From Candidatus Brevundimonas colombiensis (lineage in GTDB: Bacteria > Pseudomonadota > Alphaproteobacteria > Caulobacterales > Caulobacteraceae): a DNA stretch of 64,000 nt. The translations under genes were made by a program, and so were the position numbers. Positions 46,481 to 55,751 of this stretch are shown piece after piece; position 1 is the stretch's first letter; the number at the start of each line of letters is the position of its first letter. Where the stretch lies: NCBI GenBank assembly GCA_029202665.1, contig CP119326.1:310001-374000 (forward strand), read 5' to 3'. The notes under the pieces are model-generated. The model was given only the letters and a program-made list of their open reading frames with translations. It did no database searches and had not been told where the DNA came from.

Positions 46481-48148
46481 TCAGGCCGAGCGCTGCTTGA
46501 TCGGGGCCGAGCCGTCGGCCAGGCTTTCGGCCAGATAGACCTCGGCCTCCTGCGCCGGCAGGGCCGGGGCATAGCCGAAGCCCTGGCCGTAATGGCATTG
46601 GGCGTCCAGCAGCAGGCGGGCCAGTTCAGCGTTCTCCACCCCCTCGGCGACGACCTCCAGCGACAGGTCGCGGCCCAGGTTGACCACCGACTTGACGATC
46701 TTGGACGATCCTTCGTCCTTGTTCATCGTCAGCACGAAATAGCGGTCGATCTTCAGGGTGTCGAACGGCAGGCGCGCCAGATAGGACAGCGACGAGAAGC
46801 CGGTGCCGAAGTCGTCCAGCGCCAGCGACGCCCCCACGTCCTTCAGCGACTGCAGAACCTCGGCGGCGCGCGCGGTGTCGCGCATGATGTCGCCCTCGGT
46901 GACCTCCAGCTTCAGCGCCCCCTTGGGCAGGCCGCTTTCCTTGATGATCCGGGCCACGTCCTCGCACAGATGCGGCCGCTCGATCTCGCCCACCGACAGA
47001 TTGACGCTGCAGAACAGCTTGCCCGACAGGGGATGGCGTTCGATCCATTCGGCCAGCTGCCGCGCCGACTGGGTCATCATCAGAAGACCCAGTTCGTTCA
47101 TCATGCCCAAATCGGCGGTCAGGCCCAGGAACTCGTCCGGCGGCACCAGGCCGCGACGCGGGTGTCGCCAGCGGGCCAGGGCCTCGAACCCCGCCACCGC
47201 CCCGGTGTTCAGGTTCACGATGGGCTGGAAGAAGGGCACGATCTCGCCGCGCACGAAGGCGTTCCTGAGGTCCGCCTCCAGCGCCAGACGGCTTAAGGAG
47301 TCGCTTTCCAGCGCCCGGCCATAGGCGGCCGATCCGCCGCGCCCGGCGCTCTTGGCCGATTCCACCGCCAGTTCGACCCGCCGCAACAGTTCGGCGGCGT
47401 CCGGCGCGTCCGGCCCGCCCTCCACCATCACCGCCCCGATGGAGACGGTCGGATAGATGTCGAACCCGGCGACGCGCAGCGGCTGTTCCAGGGCGTCGCG
47501 CATCCGATAGCTGGTGTGCGAGGGGCTGCGCGGGGTGATGATGGCGAACTCGTCCTCGCCGATGCGGGCGGGCGAGGCGTCCTTGGGGAAGGCGGCGGCC
47601 AGACGCGACCCCAGCGCCGACAGCACCAGGTCCGTCCGTTCATGGCCCAGGGCCTCGTTCAGGCGCCGCAGCCGGTCGACGTCGCCGACCACCACCTCGT
47701 ATTCGCCGACCTGGGTCAGAACCTCGGTGACGCGCGCCAGAAAGGCGCGGCGGTCCAGCAGTCCCGTCAGCCCATCCCGATCCGACCCGGCGAACTTGGT
47801 CTCCAGCGCCACGACGCCAGCGGCGCGCAGCCCGTCTTCCAGCCAGACGCCGCGCCACAGGCAGGTTTCCGATCCGCGCATCCGCAGGCGCACGGCGACC
47901 TCGGTCCCCTCTTCCTGGGGCTTCAGCATGCGCTCGGCCAGGCTGCGATCCTGAGGCAGGGCCAGGGCGACGAACCCGGCGGCGGTGCACTCCGGCGCCA
48001 GCGGCCCCAGGCCCAGGGCGCGGGTGGCGCCGGTGAACCGCAGTTCGTTCTCGGCAGGGGTCCAGATCCACAGGGCGGTGTCGGCGGCGGCCAGCGCCTC
48101 GATGGCGGTCGTGGCGTCCCAGGCCAGCGATCGGGATCGTGTCGTCAC
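46481..48148 (-). CDS. pdeA: Cyclic-di-GMP phosphodiesterase, PAS-GGDEF-EAL (PdeA)
   Basis: A 555-residue protein: N-terminal PAS-like region (~10-110), degenerate GGDEF domain with GEDEF at 197-201, and an intact EAL domain (FEALARWRHP at 321-330, then SVNLSV, LEVTEG, LALDDFGTGFSSLSYL and LKIDRYFV). Size and the GEDEF variant match C. crescentus CC3396/PdeA, in which the inactive GGDEF binds GTP and activates c-di-GMP hydrolysis. In Caulobacter PdeA opposes DgcB before swarmer-to-stalked transition and is degraded by ClpXP. The name is well supported by layout, not by alignment. It follows a GNAT gene by 31 bases. Confidence 0.88.
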   Translation of the reverse strand: MTTRSRSLAWDATTAIEALAAADTALWIWTPAENELRFTGATRALGLGPLAPECTAAGFVALALPQDRSLAERMLKPQEEGTEVAVRLRMRGSETCLWRGVWLEDGLRAAGVVALETKFAGSDRDGLTGLLDRRAFLARVTEVLTQVGEYEVVVGDVDRLRRLNEALGHERTDLVLSALGSRLAAAFPKDASPARIGEDEFAIITPRSPSHTSYRMRDALEQPLRVAGFDIYPTVSIGAVMVEGGPDAPDAAELLRRVELAVESAKSAGRGGSAAYGRALESDSLSRLALEADLRNAFVRGEIVPFFQPIVNLNTGAVAGFEALARWRHPRRGLVPPDEFLGLTADLGMMNELGLLMMTQSARQLAEWIERHPLSGKLFCSVNLSVGEIERPHLCEDVARIIKESGLPKGALKLEVTEGDIMRDTARAAEVLQSLKDVGASLALDDFGTGFSSLSYLARLPFDTLKIDRYFVLTMNKDEGSSKIVKSVVNLGRDLSLEVVAEGVENAELARLLLDAQCHYGQGFGYAPALPAQEAEVYLAESLADGSAPIKQRSA

Positions 48149-48179
48149 GCTATCCGCCCTTCCAGACGGCTCGCGACCG

Positions 48180-48758
48180 TCAACGCTCGTCCTCGACCAG
48201 GCCGAACAGAAGATGGTCTGCCCATCCGCCGTTAATTTTCAAATAAGCCCGCGCCCGCCCCTCCTGGCTGAAGCCGGATTTCTCCAGCACCCGGCGCGAT
48301 CCGTGGTTGGTCGGCAGACAGGCCGCCTCCAGCCGATGCAGCTTCAGCGTGTCGAACGCATAGCCGACCACCGCTCTGACCGCCGCCGTCGCCACGCCCT
48401 GGCCGGAATAGGGCTGGCCGATCCAGTAGCCCAGGGTGCCGGTCTCGGCGACGCCGCGCCGCACGTTCGACAGGGTCACGGCGCCGGCCAGTGTCTTGCC
48501 CCCCTCGACCAGGACGAAGAAGGGCCAGGCATTGCCCAGCTCCATCTCGCGCGCATAGATCGACAGGCGCCGCCGGAACGCCGCCTTGGTCAGGTCGTCC
48601 TGGGGCCAGGCCGGTTCCCACGGCTGCAGATAGTCGCGCGATCCCTCTCTCAGCGCGGACCAGGCCGCGTAATCGCCCGCGCGCGGCGAGCGCAACAGCA
48701 CGCCGTCGCCCCGGATCACGGGACCGCCAACATCGTTCATCCAGTCCAGCAGGGCCAT
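48180..48758 (-). CDS. GNAT N-acetyltransferase (RimJ type)
   Basis: A 192-residue acetyltransferase. It starts with GVLLRSPRAGDYAAWSALREGSRDYLQPWEPAW, contains LGYWIGQPYSGQGVATAAVRAVVGYAFDTLKLHRLEA with the acetyl-CoA loop (QGVA), and ends NHGSRRVLEKSGFSQEGRARAYLKINGGW. This is the RimJ/RimL subgroup, which acetylates N-termini of ribosomal proteins or small molecules. It lies 31 bases before pdeA on the same strand and may share its transcript. Confidence 0.93.
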   Translation of the reverse strand: MALLDWMNDVGGPVIRGDGVLLRSPRAGDYAAWSALREGSRDYLQPWEPAWPQDDLTKAAFRRRLSIYAREMELGNAWPFFVLVEGGKTLAGAVTLSNVRRGVAETGTLGYWIGQPYSGQGVATAAVRAVVGYAFDTLKLHRLEAACLPTNHGSRRVLEKSGFSQEGRARAYLKINGGWADHLLFGLVEDER

Positions 48759-48795
48759 CGCGTCGGACTATAGCACCAAGATCTTGGCCTGAACC

Positions 48796-49389
48796 TTAAG
48801 GTTCGCCCAAAAGCGTCGCCGTCAGTTTCAGCGCCAGATCGCGGCCCAGTCCGTCGGGCGCGCCCAGCATCGGCGTCAATATGTCGCCGATCAGCCCTTC
48901 GGCGAAGGCCATATAGGCCGCCGTCATGACCAGCGCGCGCGCGCGTTCCGCCGCGTTCGGATCGTCCGGCGCCATCGCCGCCAGACGGTCGGCCAGATCC
49001 CGCACCACCCCGGCGAAGCTCTCGGCCCGCCCCTGCTCGCGCGCCAGCGCCAGCCAGGCCGCCATCTGCGACGCCCCGCCCTTGCCGAAGGCGTCGAACA
49101 CCACGGTCATCAGCCGATCCGGCTCGACCTGCTCTCGCCCCTCGCCCAGCCCGGCCTCGATCCGCTGGGCCAGGTCGCGCACCATCGCATCCATCAGCGC
49201 GCCCTGAAGCCCGGCCGCCGATCCGAAATGGTGGATCAGATTGGCGTGGCCCACCCCCATACGCTGGCCCACGGCCTTCAGCGTCACCGCCGCCGGGCCG
49301 CCGGACAGCAGCAGATCGCGCGCCGCCTCCAGCGCCTCCTCGCGCGCCGCCGCGCCGCGTCGACGTCTCACCGGACCATTAGTTGACAT
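48796..49389 (-). CDS. TetR family transcriptional regulator
   Basis: A 197-residue repressor. The N-terminal HTH reads REEALEAARDLLLSGGPAAVTLKAVGQRMGVGHANLIHHFGSAAGLQGALMDAM (~15-68); the C-terminal half is an all-helical ligand domain. Its start codon lies inside a perfect 14-bp palindrome (49384-49397), consistent with autorepression and control of the divergent metal-dependent hydrolase gene 48 bases away. The ligand is unknown. Confidence 0.93.
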   Translation of the reverse strand: MSTNGPVRRRRGAAAREEALEAARDLLLSGGPAAVTLKAVGQRMGVGHANLIHHFGSAAGLQGALMDAMVRDLAQRIEAGLGEGREQVEPDRLMTVVFDAFGKGGASQMAAWLALAREQGRAESFAGVVRDLADRLAAMAPDDPNAAERARALVMTAAYMAFAEGLIGDILTPMLGAPDGLGRDLALKLTATLLGEP

Positions 49390-49397
49390 TAATGTCA
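49384..49397. promoter_or_regulatory. Palindromic TetR operator over the TetR start codon
   Basis: TGACATTAATGTCA is perfectly symmetrical and includes the ATG of the TetR gene (read on the minus strand from 49389). It lies 40 bases before the start of the divergent gene, where it could block both promoters. Confidence 0.72.
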
Positions 49398-49436
49398 GTT
49401 ATCTCCATATTGCGCTCGAAATCGAGGAGCAGAACC

Positions 49437-50273
49437 ATGGCGAAATCCGCCACCCCCGCCGACCTCCAGATCAAGCCGCGCGACCTGCATATCGACCGCG
49501 AGGCCGTCACGCCACGCTGGTGGTTGAACAACGACCCCTTCGGCGCCGCCGTGATGAATGCGCTCAGCCTGACCTTCCCGGACGGCGAGCGGTTCTTTAT
49601 CCAGTCGGTCAAGCGGTTCGCCAGGGATGCGCCGCCGAAACTGGCCGCCGACATCCGCGCCTTCACGGTGCAGGAGGGGGCGCACACGCGCGAACACATG
49701 GCCTTCAACGCCATCACCGAACGCGCCGGCTATCAGACCGCCGCGATCGAGGCCTATGTCACCGAGCGGCTGGACATCGCCCGCGCCCGCCCGCCGCTGG
49801 CCCAGCTGGCGGCGACCATGGCGCTGGAGCATTTCACCGCCGCCTTCGCCCACCGGCTGCTGGCCGACCCCGATCTGCTGAAGGGATCGCCGCACGATCT
49901 GGCCCGTCTGTGGCGCTGGCATTCGATCGAGGAGATCGAACACAAGGGCGTGGCCTATGACGTCTTCCTGCACGCGACCCGCGCGATGTCGCCGCTTCAA
50001 CGCTGGCGGCTGCGGCGCTGGGCCATGCTGCTGACCACCCTGCTGTTCACCAAGACGGTGCGCGAAACCAGTCTGATGCTGTTGAAACAGGACGGCATCG
50101 TCGGCTGGCGCGCCCGGTTCGGCCTGTTCCGCTGGCTGTGGCTGAAGCCGGGCCTGTATCGGCGGATGATCGGCGACTATTTCGCCTTCTACAAACCCGG
50201 CTTCCACCCCTGGCAGGTGGATGACCGCGACCTGATCGTCCAGGCCGAGGCGGGCCTGGCCCAGCCGGCCTGA
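49437..50273 (+). CDS. Metal-dependent hydrolase-like protein (PF10118 family)
   Basis: A 278-residue protein of the predicted metal-dependent hydrolase group (YbcI-unrelated PF10118). Features: RWWLNNDPFGAAVMNALSLTFPDGERFFI near 28-57, then EGAHTREHMAFN, ALEHFTAAFAHRLLADPD and WHSIEEIEHKGVAYDVFLHA, giving a helical Glu/His set like a di-metal site. Genes of this type are often divergent from a TetR regulator and may act on membrane lipids or hydrophobic compounds; that is inference. The ATG at 49437 has GAGGAG upstream. Confidence 0.88.
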   Translation: MAKSATPADLQIKPRDLHIDREAVTPRWWLNNDPFGAAVMNALSLTFPDGERFFIQSVKRFARDAPPKLAADIRAFTVQEGAHTREHMAFNAITERAGYQTAAIEAYVTERLDIARARPPLAQLAATMALEHFTAAFAHRLLADPDLLKGSPHDLARLWRWHSIEEIEHKGVAYDVFLHATRAMSPLQRWRLRRWAMLLTTLLFTKTVRETSLMLLKQDGIVGWRARFGLFRWLWLKPGLYRRMIGDYFAFYKPGFHPWQVDDRDLIVQAEAGLAQPA

Positions 50274-50297
50274 CCTCATTGGATCGACCCGCCTCCC

Positions 50298-50342
50298 GTT
50301 CGTCCTTCCGGGGCTGAGCGAAGCGAGGAACCCGGACCCGAA
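50298..50342. repeat. Half copy of family B repeat
   Basis: CGTTCGTCCTTCCGGGGC then GCGAAGCGAGGAACCCGGACCCG matches one arm of the elements at 18211 and 53186. It lies in the 205-base gap before the DUF1800 gene; no other gene was seen in this gap. Confidence 0.6.
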
Positions 50343-50478
50343 GGGCGGCGGGCTGTGTGTCGATTGAACCTGTCCGGCTTGTCGTCCTCGACCTCGTCGC
50401 TTTTCTGTCGCCACGCTGCGACGGAAAGCCGCATCCTCGTGCGTTACAGGCTTCGGGGGATGCACGAGGACAGAGGTC

Positions 50479-51984
50479 ATGGCTTCACCCCCCATCGACG
50501 CCGCCGTCGCCCTGACCCGGCTGGGTCTGGGCGCCCGTCCCGGCGAGATCGCGCGCGTGGCCGCCGATCCGCGCGGCTGGGCCCTCGCACAGATCCGGCG
50601 CCAGGGCGCGCCCCAGCCGCCGGGGGATCTGCCCGACACCGCCGAACGGCTGGGTCAGTATTTCGACTATCAGTCCGCCTCTCGCGCGCCCGCCCCTGCG
50701 GCCGCCGTTTCGCCTGCAGCCCAAACCCCCGCCACGCCCGGCGCCGCCCCCGTCGATCCCGCCGCCGAAGCCCGGCGCGCGGCGCGCCAGGCCGCGCGGC
50801 GCGACATCGTTCAGGACACGGCCCAGGCCTTTCTGGCCCGCGCCCAGCTGGGCGCCGCGACCGAGGAGGGATTCGCCGAGCGCTGGGCCCTGTTCTGGTC
50901 CAACGCCCTGACCGTCTCGGCGGCCAGGTTCGACAGCGGCGCCTTCATCGCCCAGTACGAATGCGAGGCCGTGCGTCCCCACGTCTTCGGCCGGTTCGAG
51001 GATCTGGTCATGGCCTGCGAACAGCATCCGGCCATGCTGCTCTATCTGGACCAGGCCCGCTCGACCGGCCCCGACAGTCCGGTCGGCGCCCGGCGCAAGG
51101 CGGGGCTGAACGAGAACCTGGCCCGCGAGATGATGGAGCTGCACACCGTCGGCGCCGATGCGGGCTATACCCAGGCTGACGTGACCGAACTGGCCCGCGC
51201 CCTGACCGGCTGGTCCATTCCCACCGCGCGCGAGGCGCAAGATGGGGGCCTGGTCGCCGACGCCGCCCCCCCGCGTCGCGCCCGCCCACGTCGCGCCGGA
51301 ATGGCCGCCCAGGTTCAGCCGGGTCCGAACGGCTTCGTCTTCCGCGCCAATGTCCATGAACCCGGCGCCCGCACGGTGATGGGCAAGACCTATCCGCCCG
51401 GCGGCCTGGGCCAGGGTCAGGCGGTGTTGCGCGATCTGGCCCGCCATCCGGCGACGGCCACACGCCTGTCGCGGCGTCTGGCCGCCCATTTCGTGGCCGA
51501 CAGCCCGCCCGACGCCCTGGTCGCCCGGCTTGAGGCCGCCTGGACCCGTTCGGGCGGCGATCTGGCCCAGGTCGCCCGCGCCCTGATCGCCGCGCCCGAG
51601 ACCTGGACGCCCCAGCCCGCCAAGATCAAGACGCCCTACGACCTGGTCGTCTCCACCCACCGCGCCCTGGGAACCCAGCCCCAGCGTCTGCCGCCGCTGC
51701 GCCAGGCCCTGGCCGACATGGGCCAGCCGCTCTACGCCCCGCCCTCGCCCGAGGGATGGCCGGACACGGCCGCCGACTGGGCCGGTCCCGACGCCCTGGT
51801 CAAACGGCTGAACTGGGCGTCCGCCGCCGCGGCGACCGCCCATGTTTCCGACACCGACGCGGTCGCCGCCGGCGCCCTGGGCGCCCGGCTCAGCGAACGC
51901 ACGCGCTTGGCCGTCGCCCGCGCCGAAAGCCGCCCCGAGGCCCTGACCCTGCTGTTCATGTCGCCGGAGTTTCAACGCCGATGA
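50479..51984 (+). CDS. DUF1800 family protein
   Basis: A 501-residue protein of DUF1800, often exported and always paired with DUF1501. The N-terminus AAVALTRLGLGARPGEIARVAADPRGW is standard. Conserved stretches are RWALFWSNALTVS, NENLAREMMELHTVGADAGYTQADVTELARALTGW and the long Cys-free FHANVHEPGARTVMGKTYPPGG-like segment (FRANVHEPGARTVM). A Pro/Ala-rich insertion occurs near 70-100. No typical signal peptide. It overlaps the DUF1501 gene by an ATGA junction. Biological role unknown. Confidence 0.92.
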   Translation: MASPPIDAAVALTRLGLGARPGEIARVAADPRGWALAQIRRQGAPQPPGDLPDTAERLGQYFDYQSASRAPAPAAAVSPAAQTPATPGAAPVDPAAEARRAARQAARRDIVQDTAQAFLARAQLGAATEEGFAERWALFWSNALTVSAARFDSGAFIAQYECEAVRPHVFGRFEDLVMACEQHPAMLLYLDQARSTGPDSPVGARRKAGLNENLAREMMELHTVGADAGYTQADVTELARALTGWSIPTAREAQDGGLVADAAPPRRARPRRAGMAAQVQPGPNGFVFRANVHEPGARTVMGKTYPPGGLGQGQAVLRDLARHPATATRLSRRLAAHFVADSPPDALVARLEAAWTRSGGDLAQVARALIAAPETWTPQPAKIKTPYDLVVSTHRALGTQPQRLPPLRQALADMGQPLYAPPSPEGWPDTAADWAGPDALVKRLNWASAAAATAHVSDTDAVAAGALGARLSERTRLAVARAESRPEALTLLFMSPEFQRR

Positions 51985-53159
51985 ACGCCCTCTCCCTGAA
52001 CCGTCGCCACCTGCTGGCCGCCGCGACCGCCGGCATGGGCCTGGCCTTCGCGGGCAAGGTCGCCGCCCGGACGCGCGGCCCCGCCAACAAGCTGGTGGTC
52101 GTCATCGCGCGCGGCGCCATGGACGGCCTGTCCGTCACCGTCCCCCATGGCGACGCCAACTATGTTCCCCTGCGCGGCGGTCTGGCCATCGGCGCGCCGG
52201 GCGAGGCGAACGGCGCCCTGGCCATGGGCGAGGGTTTCGGCCTGCACCCGGCGCTGTCGGGCCTGCATCAGCTGTATGGTCAGGGCGAAATGCGGTTCGC
52301 CCCCGCCGTGGCCCTGCCGGTCCGCATCCGTTCGCATTTCGAAGCCCAGGACGTGCTGGAGAACGGCGGCGAGGCCCTGCGCCAACAGACCGACGGCTGG
52401 CTGAACCGCGCCCTGGTCGCGGCCGGCGGAACCACGGTGAAGGGCCTGTCCATCGGCGCCCAGACGCCCCTGATCCTGCGCGGCGGCGCCCCCGTGTCCA
52501 GCTGGGCGCCGGGCGGGCTGGTGCGCGGCGGCGACCGCATCGCAGCCCTGCTGCAGGACCTCTATGTCGAGGACCCGCTGCTGGGCCAGAACCTGGCGCG
52601 CGGCCTGGCGACCGAGGAGCGGGTCGAAATGGTCGGCGGCCAGCCGGTGCGTCGCAACGACGTCCAGGGCCTGGGTCAGGCCGTCGCCCGTCTGATGAGC
52701 GGGCCGGATGGCGCCGATGTCATCGCCGTGTCTCTCGACGGCTGGGACACCCATGCGGGCCAGAAGGCGCAGCTTCAGAACCGGCTGACCGGCCTGGATC
52801 AGCTGGTCATGGGGCTGAAGACGGGTCTGGGCGACGCCTGGCCGCGCACCGCCCTGGTGGTCGCCACCGAGTTCGGCCGCACCGCCCGCGCCAACGGCAC
52901 CCAGGGGACGGACCACGGCACCGGCTCGTCCCTGTTGCTGGCGGGCGGGGCGATCAAGCGCGGCGGTCCCATCGGCGACTGGCCCACCCTGGCCGAGAAC
53001 CGCCTGTTCGAGAACCGCGACCTGGCACCGACCCTGGACATCCGGTCGGTGTTCAAGGGGCTGCTGCGCGATCACATGGGTCTGGACCGCGCCGCCCTGG
53101 ACAATCGCGTCTTCCCCGGCAGCGCGGCCGAGGCCCCGGCGACGACCGGACTGGTCTGA
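51981..53159 (+). CDS. DUF1501 family protein (sulfatase-like fold), Tat-exported
   Basis: A 392-residue DUF1501 protein. The N-terminus NRRHLLAAATAGMGLAFAGKVAA has the twin arginine and hydrophobic run of a Tat signal. The body has VVVIARGAMDGLSVTVPHGD, HFEAQDVLENGG, SLDGWDTHAGQ and ATEFGRTARANGTQGTDHGTGSSLLLAGG, the metal-ligand motifs of this alkaline phosphatase-like group. With DUF1800 it forms a two-gene unit known from many bacteria, of unknown substrate. Confidence 0.93.
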   Translation: MNALSLNRRHLLAAATAGMGLAFAGKVAARTRGPANKLVVVIARGAMDGLSVTVPHGDANYVPLRGGLAIGAPGEANGALAMGEGFGLHPALSGLHQLYGQGEMRFAPAVALPVRIRSHFEAQDVLENGGEALRQQTDGWLNRALVAAGGTTVKGLSIGAQTPLILRGGAPVSSWAPGGLVRGGDRIAALLQDLYVEDPLLGQNLARGLATEERVEMVGGQPVRRNDVQGLGQAVARLMSGPDGADVIAVSLDGWDTHAGQKAQLQNRLTGLDQLVMGLKTGLGDAWPRTALVVATEFGRTARANGTQGTDHGTGSSLLLAGGAIKRGGPIGDWPTLAENRLFENRDLAPTLDIRSVFKGLLRDHMGLDRAALDNRVFPGSAAEAPATTGLV

Positions 53160-53497
53160 CGGCGGGCCGTCCCGCCGCCCCTCACCGTCATTCCGTGGCG
53201 GCCGCAGGACGAACCCGGAACCCAGGACCACGGCGCAAGCCCATGACAGGTCGGCGTCAGGGCCGCTCCCTTGGCTTGCGGGGTCTTCGCTGACGCTCGG
53301 CCCCGGAATGACGGCATGGGGTGCGGATCGTGCCCGCGTCTTGCTTTCCGCGCCCGTCTGACGCATCAGGACGCCATCACCTTGGACCCGGCCCTGTTCG
53401 CAGGCGACGGGTGGCTATCCCCGCCGCCGATCCGCTGGGAAACCGAACCGCCGTAAACCGAACAGTCGGGCGCGGTTCATCCAGATGTAATCCTGAC
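53160..53497. other. Intergenic region before the SulP transporter gene
   Basis: This 338-base gap holds the family B repeat at 53186-53313. The remaining ~180 bases up to the SulP start carry the probable promoter; no additional gene or RNA was recognised. Confidence 0.6.
53186..53313. repeat. Intergenic palindromic repeat, family B copy 2
   Basis: CGTCATTCCGTGGCGGCC then GCAGGACGAACCCGGAACCCAGG on the left; GGGGTCTTCGCTGACGCTCGG and CCCCGGAATGACG on the right. Length and ends match 18211-18338. Confidence 0.8.
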
Positions 53498-54982
53498 ATG
53501 ACCCTGATCGCTTCCGCGCGCCGTCAATGGCTCGCCAATCCGCGCCGCGACCTGCTGGCGGGGACCGTCGTCGCCCTGGCCCTGATCCCAGAGGCCATCG
53601 CCTTCTCGCTTATCGCCGGGGTCGATCCGGCGGTGGGCCTGTACGCCAGCGTCGTCATCGCCGTCACCATCGCCTTCGTCGGCGGGCGCCCGGCCATGAT
53701 CTCGGCCGCGACCGGGGCCATGGCCCTGCTGATGGTCACCCTGGTCCGCGACCACGGCATCGAATATCTGTTCGCCGCCTCCATCCTGTGCGGGGTGTTC
53801 CAGATCGCCATCGGCCTGTTGAAACTGGGCCGCTACATCCGGTTCGTCAGCCGCAGCGTGATGACCGGCTTCGTCAATTCGCTGGCCATCCTGATCTTCC
53901 TGGCCCAGATGCCCGAACTGATCGGCAGGGGCTGGATCACCTACGCCCTGGTCGCGGCGGCCCTGGCCGTCATCTACGGTTTTCCGCGCCTCACGAAGGC
54001 CGTCCCCTCGCCCCTGGTCGCCATCGTCTTCATCAGCGCCGTGGTCATGGTGATGAAGCTGGACGTCCGCACCGTCGGCGACATGGGCCAGATGCCCACG
54101 ACCCTGCCGATGTTCCACCTGCCAGCCGTGCCCCTGACGTGGGAAACCCTGGCGATCATCGCCCCGATCTCGGCGACCCTGGCCTTTGTCGGCCTGCTGG
54201 AAAGCCTGCTGACCGCCAATCTGATCGACGACATCACCGACACCGCCTCAGACAAGGATCGCGAGACGCGCGGCCAGGGGATCGCCAACATCCTGTCGCC
54301 CCTGTTCGGCGGCATGGCGGGCTGCGCCATGATCGGCCAGTCGATGATCAATGTCGGGTCGGGCGCGCGCGGGCGGCTGTCGACCCTGTGGGCCGGTCTG
54401 TTCCTGCTGTTCCTGATGCTGGCGCTTCAGGACTGGGTGGCGCGCATTCCCATGGCGGCCCTGGTCGCCGTCATGATCATGGTGTCGGTCGGGACCTTCG
54501 ACTGGAACTCGGTGCTGAAGCTGCGGACCCTGCCGCTTCAGTCGTCGATCGTCATGATCGCCACCACCGTCACCGTCGTCGCCACCCATGACCTGTCCAA
54601 GGGGGTGGTGCTGGGCGTCCTGCTGTCCGCGGTCTTCTTCATGCGCAAACTGGGCAAGACCCTGGTCGTGACCGAGATCGAAACGCCTGAACCCGGCGTT
54701 CTGCAATATCGCGTGTCGGGTCAGCTGTTCTTCGGCTCGGCCGATCTGTTCGCCGCCAGTTTCGAGCACCATGGCCGGCCGACGCGGGTTCACATCGACA
54801 TGACCGACGCGCATCTGTGGGATCTGACCGGCGTCGCCGCCGTGGACAAGGTGGTGTTCCGCTACCGCCGTCAGGGCGCCCAGGTTGAGGTCGCCGGCAT
54901 GAACGACGCCGCCCGCACCCTGGTCGCGCGGGTAGGGCGGTTCGAGAAGATGCATCTGCCGGCCGACGCCGGCGCGCATTAA
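53498..54982 (+). CDS. SulP family inorganic anion transporter with STAS domain
   Basis: A 494-residue membrane transporter. The N-terminal [36 protein letters not shown] is the SulP opening; about ten further helices extend to residue ~390, with the [27 protein letters not shown] motif near 268. A C-terminal STAS domain (~400-480) contains [22 protein letters not shown]. SulP proteins carry sulfate, bicarbonate or dicarboxylates; the substrate is open. The ATG at 53498 is the natural start. Confidence 0.93.
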   Translation: MTLIASARRQWLANPRRDLLAGTVVALALIPEAIAFSLIAGVDPAVGLYASVVIAVTIAFVGGRPAMISAATGAMALLMVTLVRDHGIEYLFAASILCGVFQIAIGLLKLGRYIRFVSRSVMTGFVNSLAILIFLAQMPELIGRGWITYALVAAALAVIYGFPRLTKAVPSPLVAIVFISAVVMVMKLDVRTVGDMGQMPTTLPMFHLPAVPLTWETLAIIAPISATLAFVGLLESLLTANLIDDITDTASDKDRETRGQGIANILSPLFGGMAGCAMIGQSMINVGSGARGRLSTLWAGLFLLFLMLALQDWVARIPMAALVAVMIMVSVGTFDWNSVLKLRTLPLQSSIVMIATTVTVVATHDLSKGVVLGVLLSAVFFMRKLGKTLVVTEIETPEPGVLQYRVSGQLFFGSADLFAASFEHHGRPTRVHIDMTDAHLWDLTGVAAVDKVVFRYRRQGAQVEVAGMNDAARTLVARVGRFEKMHLPADAGAH

Positions 54983-54998
54983 GACTCAGGTCAGACTC

Positions 54999-55208
54999 TC
55001 AGGCCGCGTCCGGCGTGGCTTCGACCTCGGCCTTCGGCATCTTGCAGATGCGGTTCAGGTCGGCGCGGATCGAACTGCCCTGGAAATGCGAGATTTCCGC
55101 GCCGGAATAGCCCTCGCCGGACAGGGCCTTTACGACATCGCCCGTATTCAGACAGTTCTGCGTGCGCGCCAGCTGATAGGCGCGCTCCACGACGTGGGTG
55201 CGGTTCAT
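54999..55208 (-). CDS. Conserved small protein of unknown function
   Basis: A 69-residue basic protein: NRTHVVERAYQLARTQNCLNTGDVVKALSGEGYSG, then IRADLNRICKMPKAEVEA. The helical pattern suggests a small DNA- or RNA-associated fold. Similar short proteins occur widely in Caulobacteraceae and related alphaproteobacteria, but I cannot name a domain. It is divergent from the cold-shock gene. Clean start codon and codon use. Confidence 0.7.
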   Translation of the reverse strand: MNRTHVVERAYQLARTQNCLNTGDVVKALSGEGYSGAEISHFQGSSIRADLNRICKMPKAEVEATPDAA

Positions 55209-55446
55209 GATGAATGCCTTTCGTTCGTCACATCAACGTCTTGCAAGCTAAACCGTTCCGTCGGGCGAATTTGTCGCCTCACGGGGCGCGCTTGCATTTG
55301 TCACGAAGACATGCGCACATAAGCCTCGTCGATCTCTCTGCGTAACGCCCACTCTCTCTGCGAACGCACGAGTCCAGGCCGCTCCCATTCAGACCCGACA
55401 GGCCGCAGGGGCGTTCCCTCGGTCAATCTCTAACGGAGGTCTCATC
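55209..55446. promoter_or_regulatory. Divergent promoter region and long cspA leader
   Basis: The 238-base gap between the small minus-strand gene and cspA. Long 5' leaders are usual for cold-shock genes and fold to regulate translation. It contains a direct repeat CTCTCTGCG (twice within 55330-55370) and an AACGGAGG ribosome site directly before cspA. No -10/-35 was assigned with certainty. Confidence 0.55.
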
Positions 55447-55659
55447 ATGGCTACCGGCACTGTTAAGTGGTTCAACGCAACCAAGGGCTACGGCTTCATC
55501 CAACCCGACGACGGCGGCAAGGACGTCTTCGTCCACATTTCGGCTGTTGAAGCCGCCGGCCTGCGCGGCCTGGACGAAAACCAGAAGGTTTCCTACGAGC
55601 TGGAACGCGACAAGCGTTCGGGCAAGGAATCGGCTGGCCAGCTCCAGACCCAAGGCTGA
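55447..55659 (+). CDS. cspA: Cold-shock protein, CspA family
   Basis: A 70-residue single-stranded nucleic acid binding protein. RNP1 is KGYGFIQP and RNP2 is [10 protein letters not shown], both intact; the start [16 protein letters not shown] is standard. It acts as an RNA chaperone. The paralogue within the CspA family cannot be told. It ends with a good terminator. Confidence 0.96.
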   Translation: MATGTVKWFNATKGYGFIQPDDGGKDVFVHISAVEAAGLRGLDENQKVSYELERDKRSGKESAGQLQTQG

Positions 55660-55681
55660 GTTCGGTCTTATCCGATAAAGG

Positions 55682-55712
55682 AAACGGCGGCCCTGCAAGG
55701 GGCCGCCGTTTT
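55682..55712 (+). terminator. Rho-independent terminator after cspA
   Basis: AAACGGCGGCCC (55682-55693) pairs with GGGCCGCCGTTT (55700-55711), a perfect 12-base stem, then TTTTC. It may also serve the convergent FMN reductase gene. Confidence 0.92.
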
Positions 55713-55751
55713 CAATTGGGGCGTTGCTCTGCCTCGCGACGGCGGACGCGA

